This document shows, piece by piece, positions 29,907-42,140 of a DNA stretch of 64,000 bases. Location: the NCBI RefSeq assembly GCF_901000735.1, contig NC_081541.1:7247021-7311020 (forward strand), given 5' to 3'. A program made the position numbers and the translations under genes. Within the stretch, counting starts at the first letter, position 1. The number at the start of each line of letters is the position of its first letter. Under the pieces are notes generated by a model that worked only from the letters and a program-made list of their open reading frames with translations, ran no database searches and had not been told where the DNA came from. Source of the DNA: Corylus avellana. Lineage: Eukaryota > Streptophyta > Magnoliopsida > Fagales > Betulaceae.

Positions 29907-32056
29907 TTTTAAAAGATAACGTCGATTATCTTGGTCGAATCTGTCTTACACTTGTTATATATTATAGTCTTACAAAAAAACTCTTCAAGATGTTAATCTC
30001 CCCCTTTTTTTGTCCTTTCCATTTCCCCTATTTTTACAACATTCATTAATGTTTCAAAACAATATTAACTGCCATTTTGCCAAATGTGCACGTGGCCATG
30101 TCCTTGTCTATAAAATCAGAGGAATGATACAGCCCTAATTTGGAGTCAATTTTGGGCCAACTTTTTTCTTATTTTTTAATTTTAAAAAATAACAAAATTA
30201 CCCTACCAAACAATAGCGGTAGAAGCATTAGATTTTTGCTTGGGACGTGAGGCAAATCATGAATTTTGGCTTTACAAAAAAATAAAAATAAAAATAATTT
30301 ACATGTTACCCTCAAAGTATTGCACTATTTTCCATCTCCCCTCAAATTACTAAGCTAACTATGTTAATGTCCTCATAAACTATCAAAAGATATCAATGCC
30401 CCAATAACAAAAATATCTTTCATAAAATTATAAACATTCCAAAATTTTTTTTTAAAAAAAATCTAAAAAAAAACCAAAATTATTATTATTTTTCTGAAAA
30501 AAAAAAAAAATGGTAAGAAGCACTTTAGTTCACCTAATATTGGGCTAAGTAGAGCGTGGCCATAAGGCCCATACTATAGATGATATCACGATTGGGCCTG
30601 GTCTATCCTAGCTAATGGGGCTAAGCTTGAAAGAAGCCCAATTTTCAACAATTTATTTATTCGTTCCCTTACTGTATCGTTGACTTCTGAACTTTGACCT
30701 AAAAGTAATATCCAGTTCAAACTCAAACCCCAGTCCTTAAAACATTTTGATATTCGAGTTTAGGATGAGTACGAATTGGGTAGAAGATATATTTACCATT
30801 CTCGGCTTCATATTATTTAAATAAATCTTGGCCCACAGCCTAGAAATCATATTAAGAACAATTTGTTCAACAATCCACATTCTTTTACGTCCTCAAAGGG
30901 CAATTCCATCAAGTACCAGGTTTTATGAAACAAAGGGCTTTAGTTTAAATTCATTTTTTACTGCTTTAGTCAAAAATGAATATTTCTTTTAAAAAAATAA
31001 AAATAATAAGAGTTAATAATTTTTTTGGTACTTGAGTTTTAAGAATTTTTAATTTTTCTCTTAGGTTTTAAAACATGAAAAAACTAATACCTCAGATTTT
31101 GAAAAAAATTGAATCCCCTCCTCCAGTTTGAAAAATTCTATGGAGGTGGTTCGGCCACTCCTAATGTCAAACTAGGAGGTGGCCGACCACCCCTAGAGAA
31201 TTTTTCAAACTAAATGTAGTGATTCGATCATTTTCAAAATTTGAAGTACTAATTTTGTCATATTTTAAAACTTAAAAAAAAAAAAAAAAAAAATTAAAAA
31301 CCTCCAAACTTAAGTGCCAAAAAAGTTATTAACTCAAATAATAACTCAATACTCAACACATGTAGAACAAAGATATTTTGAATAGGAAAAAAGAAAGTTA
31401 CAGTACATTAACCTCCATAGTCCATATATGCGCCTCAGAAATCAACAGCAAAACCAAATTGGTACTACTTTTTACCCCTAGAAGGGAAACCCTTCCCCAC
31501 TGTTTTGGACAGACCCACGACATGACACCCTCACTTGATCACATGGGGCCACACCAGCAAAGCAAAAGCTGCGTCTGTTTACAGTACATAACTGTTGATC
31601 GTACTTTATACATATACTACAACTTGCACGTATATTTTATTTATTTATTTAAAATTATCCTCATAAAATCAAAAACTACTTTTCAGCGAAGCTGGAAGTT
31701 AGAATAGGAGCTTTGATCCCTTCAGAATTCTAATAGCCACCAAGTTTATCTTTATTATTATATCTCTTTATCAATTATTTTGAATTTTTATACGTATTTT
31801 TAGTATAATCTTATTAACAATTCTGGTAAATTTCAATTTAATTTAATAATAAATGTGAACGAATTATTTTAAAATTCCAGAAAAGTTCCCGTTCAAACGA
31901 ATCCCCGTACACGTTCTCAAGAATCCGACTCTGACCGCCTAAACCCCTTCAAAGACGATAACCCCAACCTTCCCTGTTTATTTCCCTCTTTTTTTCTCTC
32001 CTCTTTCAGATTGGCGTGGGGGTTTTGGTCAAATGTGAGAAGAGGAAAACCATAAC
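29907..32056. other. Intergenic region upstream of NDT-1
   Basis: No gene is supported. It is AT-rich, with a fragment related to the M1 MITE near 30145 (TTTTGGGCCAACTTTT), A-runs near 30430-30510 and the MITE at 31010. A 109-codon frame at 31378 has no recognisable features. Confidence 0.6.
31010..31335. mobile_element. Mutator-like MITE, 326 bp
   Basis: Inverted ends start GAGTTAATAA and finish TTATTAACTC. The target duplication AAATAATAA (9 bp) is at 31001-31009 and 31336-31344. The centre is a hairpin with GGTGGTTCGGCCACTCC and GGAGGTGGCCGACCACC. It lies about 0.7 kb upstream of the NDT-1 TATA box. Confidence 0.85.
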
Positions 32057-32064
32057 TATAAATA
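32057..32064 (+). promoter_or_regulatory. NDT-1 TATA box
   Basis: TATAAATA lies 80 bp upstream of the start codon, in a GC-richer stretch than the surrounding region. Transcription would start near 32090. The truncated copies lack this promoter. Confidence 0.65.
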
Positions 32065-32143
32065 CGCGCATCTTACCATGCGAATTTGCTTAGCTTTAAT
32101 CGGAGCCGGGGGAACTGTAGCCTAGAGGAGAGGGGCTTTCAAC

Positions 32144-35100
32144 ATGACTAGCGCTAGCAAGCCTTCTAATGGTGGTGGTCCTGGCGGTCCGACCACCAGA
32201 GATGTCATCTGCACCGGCGGTGCCGGTGCCGCCGCTGGTTGGCTTTTTCACTTTCCCTTCAGTTTTCCACTTCAATTTCCCTAGGGTTTCTAATTTGGTT
32301 AATTTTGGTTTTAATTAACATTTTGATTATTGTCATTATTGTTGGTTCGTTTTTGCGTTTCCAGGCGCGATAGCGGCGACATTTTTGTGCCCATTGGATG
32401 TGATCAAGACGAGGTTACAGGTCCATGGCCATCCTCCTGCTCACAGAGGTATGCTAATGCAATCTCTACCTATTTGACTATTTTCGTTGAATTGTCTGTC
32501 TGAGGGAGCTCTGGATTTGTCAGTTTATATGCAGTTAGCAAACTAGCAATGTGGTTAGCGTTTCCTGTTAAGAAAGATATTTGGATGAATAAAAACAAGT
32601 GGTAGAAAGTACGTGCTCAATGTGTTAACACACATTTGTGATGTTCTGAAAATCTAGAATTTCGAATTTGCGGAATTTGTATGTTTTAATTGCCATATTA
32701 GAGATTACTCAATGCAATGTAGTGTATTGTAGTCCGAGGCTCTGATCACCAAGCCATGCTCCTCACTAGTTGTACTAGCTACATGAGCTTAACGCACGAT
32801 TCTATGTGCAGCTCAATCTTTTAATTTTTAGACAAAGTTCAAACCAAAACTTGACCTAGATGAAGATTTACTAAATGGCTACCACTTTGAAGAGAGATTT
32901 GTATAATTTGTTTATTCTTTGATAGGAGGAATTCTGATACTTGCTATTCTAATTGATCTGTGACGGTTATTCACACTTTCCTTTTTGGTCTCCACTCAGG
33001 TAGTGTCATTATCACAAGCCTAAAGGACATATTAAGGACTGAAGGCTTCAAGGGAATGTATCGTGGCCTTTCACCGACTTTAGTAGCACTACTTCCGAAC
33101 TGGGCAGTGAGTACTACTTTGCTTGCCTTCTTTCCGGAAAATATATGATTGGTAGCCCTTTTATGAGATATTTTGTCAAGTCTCCCTTATGAATAATGCT
33201 TTGGGGTGCATATGATGTTATCATTTGAGATAAAAATGAGAGCAGTACTATGAAGCAAGACTCAAGATGTGGTTTCAAGAGTCTATTTTACCCCAAACTT
33301 GCCTCTTCTTTATCTAATTACTATATTATGTATCAGGTTGTAAAAAACTTCTACCAACACCCCCCCCTCCAAAAAAAAAAAAAGAATCAAAATCAGGCTC
33401 TTCAATTTTGTCCTGGCTGTAAAGTGTGTACCAATCTTACCAACAAATTTCTTAAGCTGCCTCGTGGACATGGCTCTTTGATTGAAAAATTCTCCTACCC
33501 TGTTTTTTAATTACACATATCAGGTTAAAAAGGGAATACCATGAAATTAGCTGCCACTTTACAAATCATCCTGTTGGTTCTTGGCTAGTTGAACCCAAAT
33601 ACTGCGAGTATATATATTTTTCATAAACTGATAGTAAACTTTCTTATATAGTTCTTCATGTAGCTAACACCTTAAAGTTTCATCTTATGTACTTCTCCTA
33701 TTTTTCCAAGTGACAAAGTGCTCATTTTGTATGTAGGTCTACTTCACAGTTTATGAGCATCAAAAAAAACGCCTACACCATTCACATGGTTCGTGTTTTA
33801 TGGTGTCCTTTACTTGACAAATATGTGTTCATGTTCTTGATTTCTTTTGAGACAAATTGTCAATCAAGTAGTTATAAACATTTCTGAGTTAAGAAGACTT
33901 GAACTTTAATGGGTTGTTTGGTTGATTTCTTTTTCAATTCATTGTTTCCCTTTAATAGGGAATAGCGGGAATGAACTCACGATTGGTGCACATATGATAG
34001 CTGCTGCGAGTGCTGGAGCTGCCACTGCCCTTTTAACAAATCCACTGTGGGTTGTTAAGACCAGACTACAAGTAAGTTGGGCGTGCTTATGTTTGTAAGC
34101 CCCTCCAAATATATAAAAATACAGTATCTGTTTCTTCAGAATTGGCCTGGTCAAGATTCTGTGGAGGTCTGCTAGGAATTGTCATTCAATATCTTTTTGA
34201 ATAGTGGAACATAGGCATCTGAGGCCTGTGGTGGTTGATAGATGGAACTAATAATTATTGGATTAGTAAAATCGAAGCCAAATTTGCAAGATTCATTTCA
34301 CTGTTGCCCACTTTTCTTAATGTTTGCATTGCCAACTTATTTTTTCGCTCAAGATATGCTTGCAAATTGCAATGGTTGATCCTTTCTCTCTCTCTCTCTT
34401 TTCCCTAAAGATTATGTTAGCAATAATCCTTGTAATTTACAACCTGCGATAATGGAATGAAGGGCTGATTAAGCATGAAATGGTAGGACGGGCAACAGAG
34501 TTTATTTGTTGATTTGCTAGTGATCCCTTTGCCTTAATTTGGTTCCTTTCTGTTACCTATTATTTAATACTCTCATCCCCTAAATCACCCCCTTTTGTTC
34601 CCAAAATCAATTTTTCCATGGATATTTTTCTTTTTGCATATTTATTGAATTGTGGCTGATTAAAGTGGATGTTAGCATTGTTTTTATTGGTCGGTAAGAA
34701 TTCCACCTGTGACCTATGCTACTCTGTCCTGCCCTTTTTCCACCAAAGCTAAGACCTAGGGGTCTCAAAATGGGTGATAACATTGTCCTTTAAGAATACT
34801 GTTTTAATAGTGATCTTAAAATCTTAGATATTACCTGATGATTCTGTGCTTGAAAACCTGGTTCAGGAAATGTTGTCTTTGATAAAATGATGTTTCAATC
34901 TATTGCATTATATGGCTAGTAATACCCATGGTTTCTTGTATTTCACATTTTGTTTCATGTCATTGTGGTGTTGTTCTGGATGTTCATTTGTTTTTCATTT
35001 TCTTGCAGACACAGGGAATGAGGCAGGACGTGGTTCCTTACAAAAGCATGCTTTCTGCTTTGACAAGAATTGCACACGAGGAAGGCATTCGGGGATTGTA

Positions 35101-35981
35101 TAGGTAAGTTCATCCTTAATTTAATATGTAGTATGTAAATTTGGACATATCTAGTATCTGGTTCGCAATCTTTAAAACGTAGTATGTTTGGCGAGTCAAG
35201 CAGCTATCAAGTCTTTACTTCAGCTGGTTATAAGTAATAGTTGATTGGAATGGTTGAGACCCATTCTGCTAATTTGCAAAGCAAAATCTTCATGCCCTGT
35301 TTTTTAAGTTGTGATGATAATATTGTGGTTTGATACAGTGGCATTCTTCCTTCATTGGCTGGGATAAGTCATGTTGCAATTCAATTTCCTGCATATGAAA
35401 CGATCAAGAGTTATATGGCAAAAAGGGGTACTGATGGTTTGTTTATTTCTTTGACTGGTTGCATATACCGGAATCTTGTGTGTTTTCCTACATTTAGTTG
35501 GTGCTGATCATATGAAGTTGAAATTGTCAGGTAACACAACAGTTGATAAGTTGAGTCCTGGGAGCGTTGCTATTGCCTCTTCAGTGGCAAAAGTGTTTGC
35601 CTCCGTGATGACTTACCCACACGAGGTACATTTGGCTGGACTCTTCTTTTGCTAAACTGCAGTGTATGGCCAATTGCCCAAGAAACTCTTCATTTCCAGT
35701 TCTCTCACGCTCTGTTTCTGTTGTATTGAAATCCAAATAATCAGGTAGTGCGTTCCCGGTTGCAAGAGCAAGGGCAGGCCAGAAATACTGAAGTCCGATA
35801 CACTGGGGTTATCGATTGCGTTAAGAAGGTGTTCCAAAAGGAAGGCCTTCCTGGTTTTTACCGTGGTTGTGCAACTAATCTGTTGAGAACCACTCCGTCT
35901 GCTGTTATTACGTTTACCAGTTATGAAATGATTCATAGGTTCTTGGAGCAGGTTATACCTCCCGACAAGAAGCATTCATAG
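32144..35981 (+). CDS. NDT1: NDT-1: mitochondrial-carrier family NAD+ transporter, intact
   Basis: Nine exons: 32144-32237, 32365-32448, 33000-33106, 33737-33788, 33959-34071, 35009-35103, 35339-35436, 35531-35625 and 35745-35981. All introns are GT-AG; the total is 975 nt and 324 residues. Three mitochondrial-carrier repeats are marked by PLDVIK (41-46), PLWVVK (141-146) and PHEVVR (244-249), with RGLSP and RGCATN motifs. The sequence matches the plant NDT1/NDT2 group, which exchanges NAD+ for AMP/ADP across organelle inner membranes; the folate carrier is a poorer fit by the [15 protein letters not shown] and YPHEVVR stretches. The localisation (mitochondrion or plastid) cannot be decided from sequence. 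This is the only complete carrier here and the probable source of the four truncated copies. Confidence 0.93.
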
Positions 35982-36839
35982 ACCCACCACCAAAACGGAT
36001 GCACTGGGGGAGAGCATGACAACCTATTGCGGCAAATCATAAAACCCAATTAACTTAGACCGGCTAACAGCAAGACAGTGATTGACTAATTTTTTGTCCT
36101 CTGTACCGTTAGGGAAATTTTTTGCAAGAATAAAGATGCTCAATTAGCTTGAATTTGTCCTGCTGAAAAAGGGAGAGAAATTACACAAAAATAAACTTGT
36201 TAGGCCTAAAAATTCTAAACCGAATGTGTAGGTATGTCCGTAAAAACCACTTCAATTTTTTTAGAAACATTTTCGATTGTTAATGCTTTTTAGAGGGTGT
36301 ATTTTGTTTAAAAAAGTGTTGTAATGTAATATAAATGTGAAAATAGTTGAGTGTTTCGTGTTTTGATTTTGAGTATTTTTGTTTTGAAAACAGAAAACAA
36401 ATTGAGAAGGGGAATGATTTAATAAACAATGCTCTGATCATTTGTGTTCAATGAATGATGGAAGAAAAAAACAAAGTTGATGAATTTGTGCCCAAATATG
36501 ACATACATCTAATCCCTCCTTTTCCTGATATTTTCAATTAACTCGAGTAAAGGTAATAAGTTGGACTGGAAAGTGGCTTAAAGTATTAAAAGCCATTCAA
36601 ATAACTTCTTATCTGAGCCGTTGAAATTTCTTTTCTGTCACTGTGGAAATTGAGATGTCACCTCAATACGGCAGCAGTGAAGTGACGGTCAAAAGATCCC
36701 CAGTAGGATCAGAGCTAGCAAATCAATTTTATCTCCTGAGATTCCCTTTAATTTGATTCGTTAGGTTCGAAGTGAACCTCCAATCAACAGGTCCGAAAAG
36801 TCGGCTTCAAACGAGTCGAGCGAACTGAGATTTAAAAAA
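35982..36839. repeat. Conserved NDT 3' flank
   Basis: It recurs after NDT-3 (46907-47790) and NDT-4 (56587-57310) and marks the right end of the duplicated module. It contains no supported gene. Confidence 0.75.
36129..36134 (+). terminator. NDT-1 polyadenylation signal
   Basis: AATAAA lies about 150 bp after the stop codon. The same motif in the same context is kept downstream of NDT-3 and NDT-4. Confidence 0.5.
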
Positions 36840-37740
36840 ATGATTAAATACCTAATACCTCGTTTGGTTTGGGAACTTTATTTTTACTTTTCTGGGATTT
36901 AGTTTTTATCATAGGAGGTCTATATAGTTTTGATAAATGATTAAATTAGTCAATACATCAATTGACCGTTAGTTGACCTAATAGAATTTCACGTAGACCA
37001 ATCAGATGTTGACACCTCCAATGGTGGTTGGGGGTGGCCGAACGGGGTGGCTGAGCCACCCCCAGTACCCACTGCGGGTGGGTTTCGGCCACCCCCTTGG
37101 TGGGGTGGCTCAGCCACCGCCACCCCTTTGGAGCCAAGGGGGTGGCTCGGCCACTCCCATCCGGCCAGATTATTTTCTTTAAGGGTTAAATACCTAATAC
37201 CCCATGGGGTTTAGGAACTTTATTTTTACCCCCTGGGTTTGGTTTTTATCACAGGAGGTTCCTGCGGTTTTGATAAATGACCAAGTTAGTCCATCCGTCA
37301 TTTGACCGTTAGTTAACCTAACGGAATTTCATGTGGAGCAATCAGATGTTGACATGTGGCCCTACTTAATTTTTTTAAAATTAAAAAAAAATGTATTTTT
37401 TTTAAAAAAAAAAAAAAGAAAGAAAAGGAAAAAAAATTGGGGGTGGCCTAGGCCAAAGAGCCACCCCCAATTTTTTTTCCTTTTTTTTTTTTTAAAAAAA
37501 AAAATACATTTTTTTTTTTTATAATTTAAAAAAAATTAAGTAGGGCCACATGTCAACATCTGATTGGTCCACATGGAATTTAGTTAGGTCAATTAACGGT
37601 CAACTGACGGATAGACTAACTTGGTCATTTATCAAAACCACAGGGACCTCCTGTGATAAAAACCAAACCTCAGGGGGGTAAAAATGAAGTTCCTAAACCC
37701 CAGGAGGGTATTAGGTATTTAACCCTTAAAGAAAATAAAT
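36840..37740. mobile_element. Three-armed foldback element with GC-rich hairpins
   Basis: The arm motif TTAAATACCTAATACC occurs near 36844 and 37187, and its complement GGTATTAGGTATTTAA near 37708-37725. The 37182-37730 part is a full hairpin; the 36840-37181 part has the left arm only. It looks like one copy inserted beside or into a partial copy. The centres carry GGGGTGGC and GCCACCCC stem pairs. It sits in the A-rich tract of the NDT 3' flank; equivalent tracts at 47780 and 57300 are empty. Confidence 0.7.
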
Positions 37741-37839
37741 ACTTTTTTAAAAAAGCTAACTAGCCGGAGCTCGCATAACACAAGCTACGTCGTGTAGGCA
37801 ACTCAGTACTTGAAAAATGACCTCCCATAAATAAAGAAG

Positions 37840-39416
37840 AGAGAATAACTTTTATAGGGTCTTGGCACAAACCAAGGTCTTTGTGCCCTCCAATAAGAAG
37901 GCGACACATCAGCGTGGAACACTATAACAAAAATATGGTGTTTCACCTAATCTTTTTTCTAGAATATCTAAAACAAAATACCTTCTAGAATAACCTTTTC
38001 ATATTTTTCTCCGAAACCACCCCAGTCACCAACCTGCCGTCGGAGACACCGTCGGAGACAACTCCGGTGACGACGCCGGAGACGACAGAGAAAGCCGGAG
38101 ATTGAAGTTATGATTAATTTTTCCGATCAGTAGGGGGATTTTTATGCGCAAAGCTGTGTTATTTGCCGGAGATATTCCTATAACCAAAAATAAAAAAAGA
38201 ACTATATTAATATATTCATTTCTCTTGTAGTTTTGGGCAAGAAAAAGAGAAAGAAAAGGAAAGGAGGGCGAGAGAACCGTGTGGCTAGAGAGATTTGTGA
38301 ATATGTATATGATCAGCTCATGTTTCTAATTTTTTTTTTTTTTTTTCTTTTTTGTTTCCTTCTCTCTTCCCTTCCCTTTCCTTTTTGCCAATACAGTGTG
38401 AATAAATAATGAAAATAAATAAATAAATAAATAAATCTGGGTGTGAGTTCATTCTTAGTGATAATCAACCTTTAATATTTCTTTGCAGGAAGAATGAGAA
38501 CAAAATTAGCGTACCCGGCGTCGTCTTTGGCGGTAGGTTGGTGGCTAGGGTGGTTTTGAAGAAAAATATGAAAAGATTATTCCAGAATAGGGTCGGCAAT
38601 TTTGACACGACCCGCAAACCCGACACGAACACGACACGAAGTTAGTAGGTTTTGGGTTTGGGCTTATTGGGTTCGGGTCTTAATCCGGTAGACCCAATTA
38701 AATTCGTGTCTGGCGGGTCGACCCAGCGGGTCCGCAGGTCAGCCGGGTCTCGGGTGACCCGCCAGACCCATCACCCATTTAAAAAAAAAAAAAAACCTGA
38801 AGTCAGTAAGTGTAAACCGGGGTACCTACAGTCCACTACAGAGTCCCCCACTACGGCGCCGCACTACCCCAGGTCCCCAACACAGGCGGCCCCCCCCCCC
38901 CACCCAACCCGTGACTGAGTCACCTTAGTCACGGATTGTCTCTCCTCTCTCCCTCTCAGCTGTATCTCCCGATTCTCCCTCTCTCCCTCTCAGCTGTAAC
39001 TTCCAATTCATATTAGTATTTTTTAACGGGTCGGGTCAGGTTACGTGTTTAGCGCATGAGTCGTATCGGGTCGTGTCTACCCGATCTTACCCGGCTATGT
39101 TAAACGGGTCGTGTCGGGTTACCCGGGTAATTTTCGTGTCATAATCGTGTCAGACCCGTTAACCCGATTAGCTAAACGGGTCGTGTTCGTGTCTTGGGTA
39201 ATCGGGTCACGGGTCTTAGTGGGTTCTAATCGGGTCTACCCGATTACCCGTTTTGCCACCCCTATTGTAGAAGGTGTTTTGTTTTAAGTATTCTAGAAAA
39301 AAGATTAAGTGAAACTCTATATTTTTGTTATAGTGTTCCACGCTGATGTGTTCACCTTCTTATTGGAGGGCACAAAGACCTTGGTTTGTGCCAAGACCCT
39401 ATAGAAGTTATTCTCT
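37840..39416. mobile_element. Mutator-like element with about 200-bp inverted arms
   Basis: The left arm starts AGAGAATAACTTTTATAGGG and the right arm ends with its complement (CCCTATAGAAGTTATTCTCT). Pairing continues for about 200 bp, to near 38045 on the left. Without the nested hAT-like MITE it would be about 0.9 kb. No transposase frame is visible. The target duplication is unclear because both flanks are A-rich. Confidence 0.75.
38589..39264. mobile_element. hAT-like MITE nested in the element arm
   Basis: It starts TAGGGTCGGCAA and ends TTGCCACCCCTA, the TAGGG-GGCAA-type ends of plant hAT MITEs. The 8-bp flanks TTCCAGAA (38581-38588) and TTGTAGAA (39265-39272) match at six of eight positions. 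The interior is full of CGGGTC and GACCCG repeats. Removing it restores pairing of the host element arms. The 88-codon frame at 38652 is a by-product. Confidence 0.85.
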
Positions 39417-41477
39417 AAAAAATATGATATATTTCATACTTGGGAGGAGGATTAGGGCAATTTCTTTGCAATAGCCCTGCACCAAAAGTTAGTCAAAGTA
39501 TGTAGACATTGATTTAAATTTTTAGGATAAGTAATGATTTAACAAAGTATTAGACTTAAAGGTTTTGGGGTTGAACCTTGACTTTGTCAAATTACCTTCA
39601 TTTAAATTAAATATTTCATATGTTAAAACCTCACTTATTAAAAGAGAGTTTGAGCTCATATGTTATGGGAAGAGTTAAAGTAATGATTAAGTGATTACTT
39701 CTTCTTATCAGCTTAAGCTTTTGGGAAAGAGAAATGTTATGAGTATCAAATTTTTTACCAAGAGATCGAGGCTTACCAAATTGATGTATAGCTTATTCAT
39801 TGGTACCCATTACATTTATTTTAATTAATTATTTTGTTTCTCTTCAATGAATGAGTTACATATATATACCAGTTAGGTAATCTTCTCTTAGTAAAAAATT
39901 TAGTACCTCTAACATTTCTCTTCGGGAAAAGTGGTAATTTAACAATAGCTAGTCATTTTAGCTAAAAAAAAAAAATTAGCTGTTATAGTGCTCAAACAAA
40001 TTTGTTGAGCATGGTACACCCAACAAAATGGAATTTTCCAAGTAAAATTCCATTTGTATGGGTTCCGAAAAAGAGGCATTCTCCACTACTCGCTCGCTTC
40101 GGATCCGAGAATGTATAGAATTCTTTTTAAATTTGATATTCTTAAATTCATAATTGTTAGTTGTCTATCTCATTTAAGCGTTTAAAATAAGCCATATTTC
40201 AGCATTTAATGAGAAAGTTACCCTCAAGGAAACATAGGTTTAATAGTTTCCTTATTAAATGCTGAAACATGACTTATTTTAGACGTCTAGATGAGATGGA
40301 CGATTAAAATTTATAAATTTAAAGAGAATTCTAGGAGATCTTAATCCCACTCACTTGTCCCAACTAAGCACTCAAAAGTCATTATTGACCTTCATTCCAA
40401 CCATCCAAATTATGCCATAATTTTTTATTTTATTTAAATAAAAAAATAAGTTTTATGAAGGTCAAGGGAGCTGAAGATGAGTAATGCCATATTTTACAGG
40501 GTCACAAAGTCGCACTTGTAATGCAATACAATTTTGTTGCCGGCCGGCTAAGTAGTTAATAATTGAGATTCCTGAAGATTGTTGGATGAAGAAGATGGAA
40601 TATTATGTTTTGGCCATCACCACAGACTCCACAGGATTTTTTTAACTAGAAAGGAAAAGAAGAGGATGCACATGCATGAGGCTTATCATTGGAGAAATGG
40701 AATGAAATGCTAAGTTAAATGTAACACGCGGGACAAAAGCAAAGGAGTAAATTCTAAGTTGAGTGTGTTTCTCAGTAATAATAAGTTGAGCACGATAAAG
40801 CTTGTAGGCTTTAGATCAAAGGAGGCTCAACAATCCAAGTTGAAAATCGAAATTTTTGAAGTTTCTATACAATCTCGATCGACCGAGATGTTTTTGGCAC
40901 TTGTCGAAGGAAATTTTGGGGGAGAAAATAGACGATCGTGATTGAATTTGGTGTTCTTGATTAATTGAAAAAGCATCTCCACGTATCTCTGTCTGCACAC
41001 GCAGGATGAGATCGACGGCCGAAAATTTTGTGCTTTTTTGTGCAAAATCCATGAGACATTACTATTATTACTTAAATTTAAGAATAGCATAATTATAACT
41101 CTAAGAACATTTATGCTACTTCAGCTTAATAGTAGTCCGAAGTTCTTGGTGGGAAGAGTGAGTGAGGATTTTGAGGGGTTTGCTTGCTTATAAGAAGGAG
41201 AAAGGGACATGCTTAACGATGGGAATGGGTTATCAGCTTTTTCATTGATTCAGTGATGGGTTTTTGTTTTCTTTTTTTGGCAATTTCAAAGCAAGGACTG
41301 GGCTTTCAATGGTTGAAGGGTGCCTTTTTCAAGAAAAATTCTATTTGTTTGGGTCTTGAAAAAGAGGCATTCAATCCACTCCTCCCGATTCCCAACTAAC
41401 CCACAATCGTTTATACAATTTTCTGGTGGAATCCAGCGCTCTCAAAACAGAGTAGGTAATCCGGTGGCATTACAACA
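39417..41477. repeat. M3 left flank, S gene deleted
   Basis: It follows the M1 flank to about 40028 (CACCCAACAAAAT) and then jumps to the equivalent of 2492, so about 1.45 kb including gene S is missing. The MITE at 40116-40333 and the E upstream spacer follow. No gene of its own. Confidence 0.75.
40116..40333. mobile_element. Foldback MITE, M3 copy
   Basis: It occupies the site of the M1 copy at 2573-2803, with inverted ends TAGAATT and AATTCTA. Confidence 0.75.
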
Positions 41478-41669
41478 ATGGAAGGATTGCAATACCTTGC
41501 TGAGATACCTGAACGCAGTACTCGCGAACAGTTTCAGATTTTGATCGACGAACCTGTTTATAAGGTTAAGAAATTAGCTTCCAGAGCAGATATGGAACAG
41601 ATTGATGGATGGGCAACATGTTTAAATACGATGAATCGTAGATATGTTTCTTTAAGCACCAATCACTGA
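41478..41669 (+). pseudogene. Orphan exon E3, donor lost
   Basis: The frame starts MEGLQYLAEIPERSTREQ and continues past the E1 donor position, where GGGTGAGC has become GGATGGGC. It also lacks one codon (VKK instead of VVKK). It therefore reads through to a stop at 41667. It is probably a decayed copy of E. Confidence 0.5.
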
Positions 41670-41798
41670 ATGGCTCACTTGGACATTACAACAAACACTA
41701 AACAAGTAAGTATTACACATCAATGCATACAATCCACAACTTATTTGATACAAGGTAGATTGCAAAAAAGCAGTGAAAAAAATAATCCGAAATCTCTG

Positions 41799-41799
<1 letters not shown>

Positions 41800-41836
<37 letters not shown>
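41800..41836. repeat. (TA)n microsatellite, long allele
   Basis: A perfect TA run in the LRK3 3' flank, the longest of the three copies. Confidence 0.9.
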
Positions 41837-41839
<3 letters not shown>

Positions 41840-42140
41840 TGATACTAATAACTCCATTCATATTATGTACATTCCCCCAAAACTTTAACCTATCAACGAT
41901 ATATGCCTTCCATGAACAACACAGAACGAGTAGATGAGAAGAAAATGAAATTTCAAAGCACACTCATTTGCGTCTGAAGGAGTGTTAAACATATTCTTAT
42001 CCCTACTCGAAAGCATAGCAGCATGGAGAAGAAATTTAGCTACTGATATTAGGTGTAGTAGACCTACTAGTCCAATTAGTGTTCACAGAAATTGGTGAAG
42101 GTGGCAGCTGTTTAGTCTTCAACAATCCAACCTCATCAGG

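Noticed and set aside
29450..30049. Long frames rich in Gly, Pro, Trp and His on both strands
   Set aside because: They come from the GC-rich hairpin repeats and run through 100 N.
31378..31707. 109-codon plus-strand frame
   Set aside because: No domain, signal or conserved copy; ordinary intergenic sequence upstream of NDT-1.
38652..38918. Proline-rich 88-codon frame
   Set aside because: It is inside the hAT-like MITE, translated from GGGTC repeats and a poly-C run.
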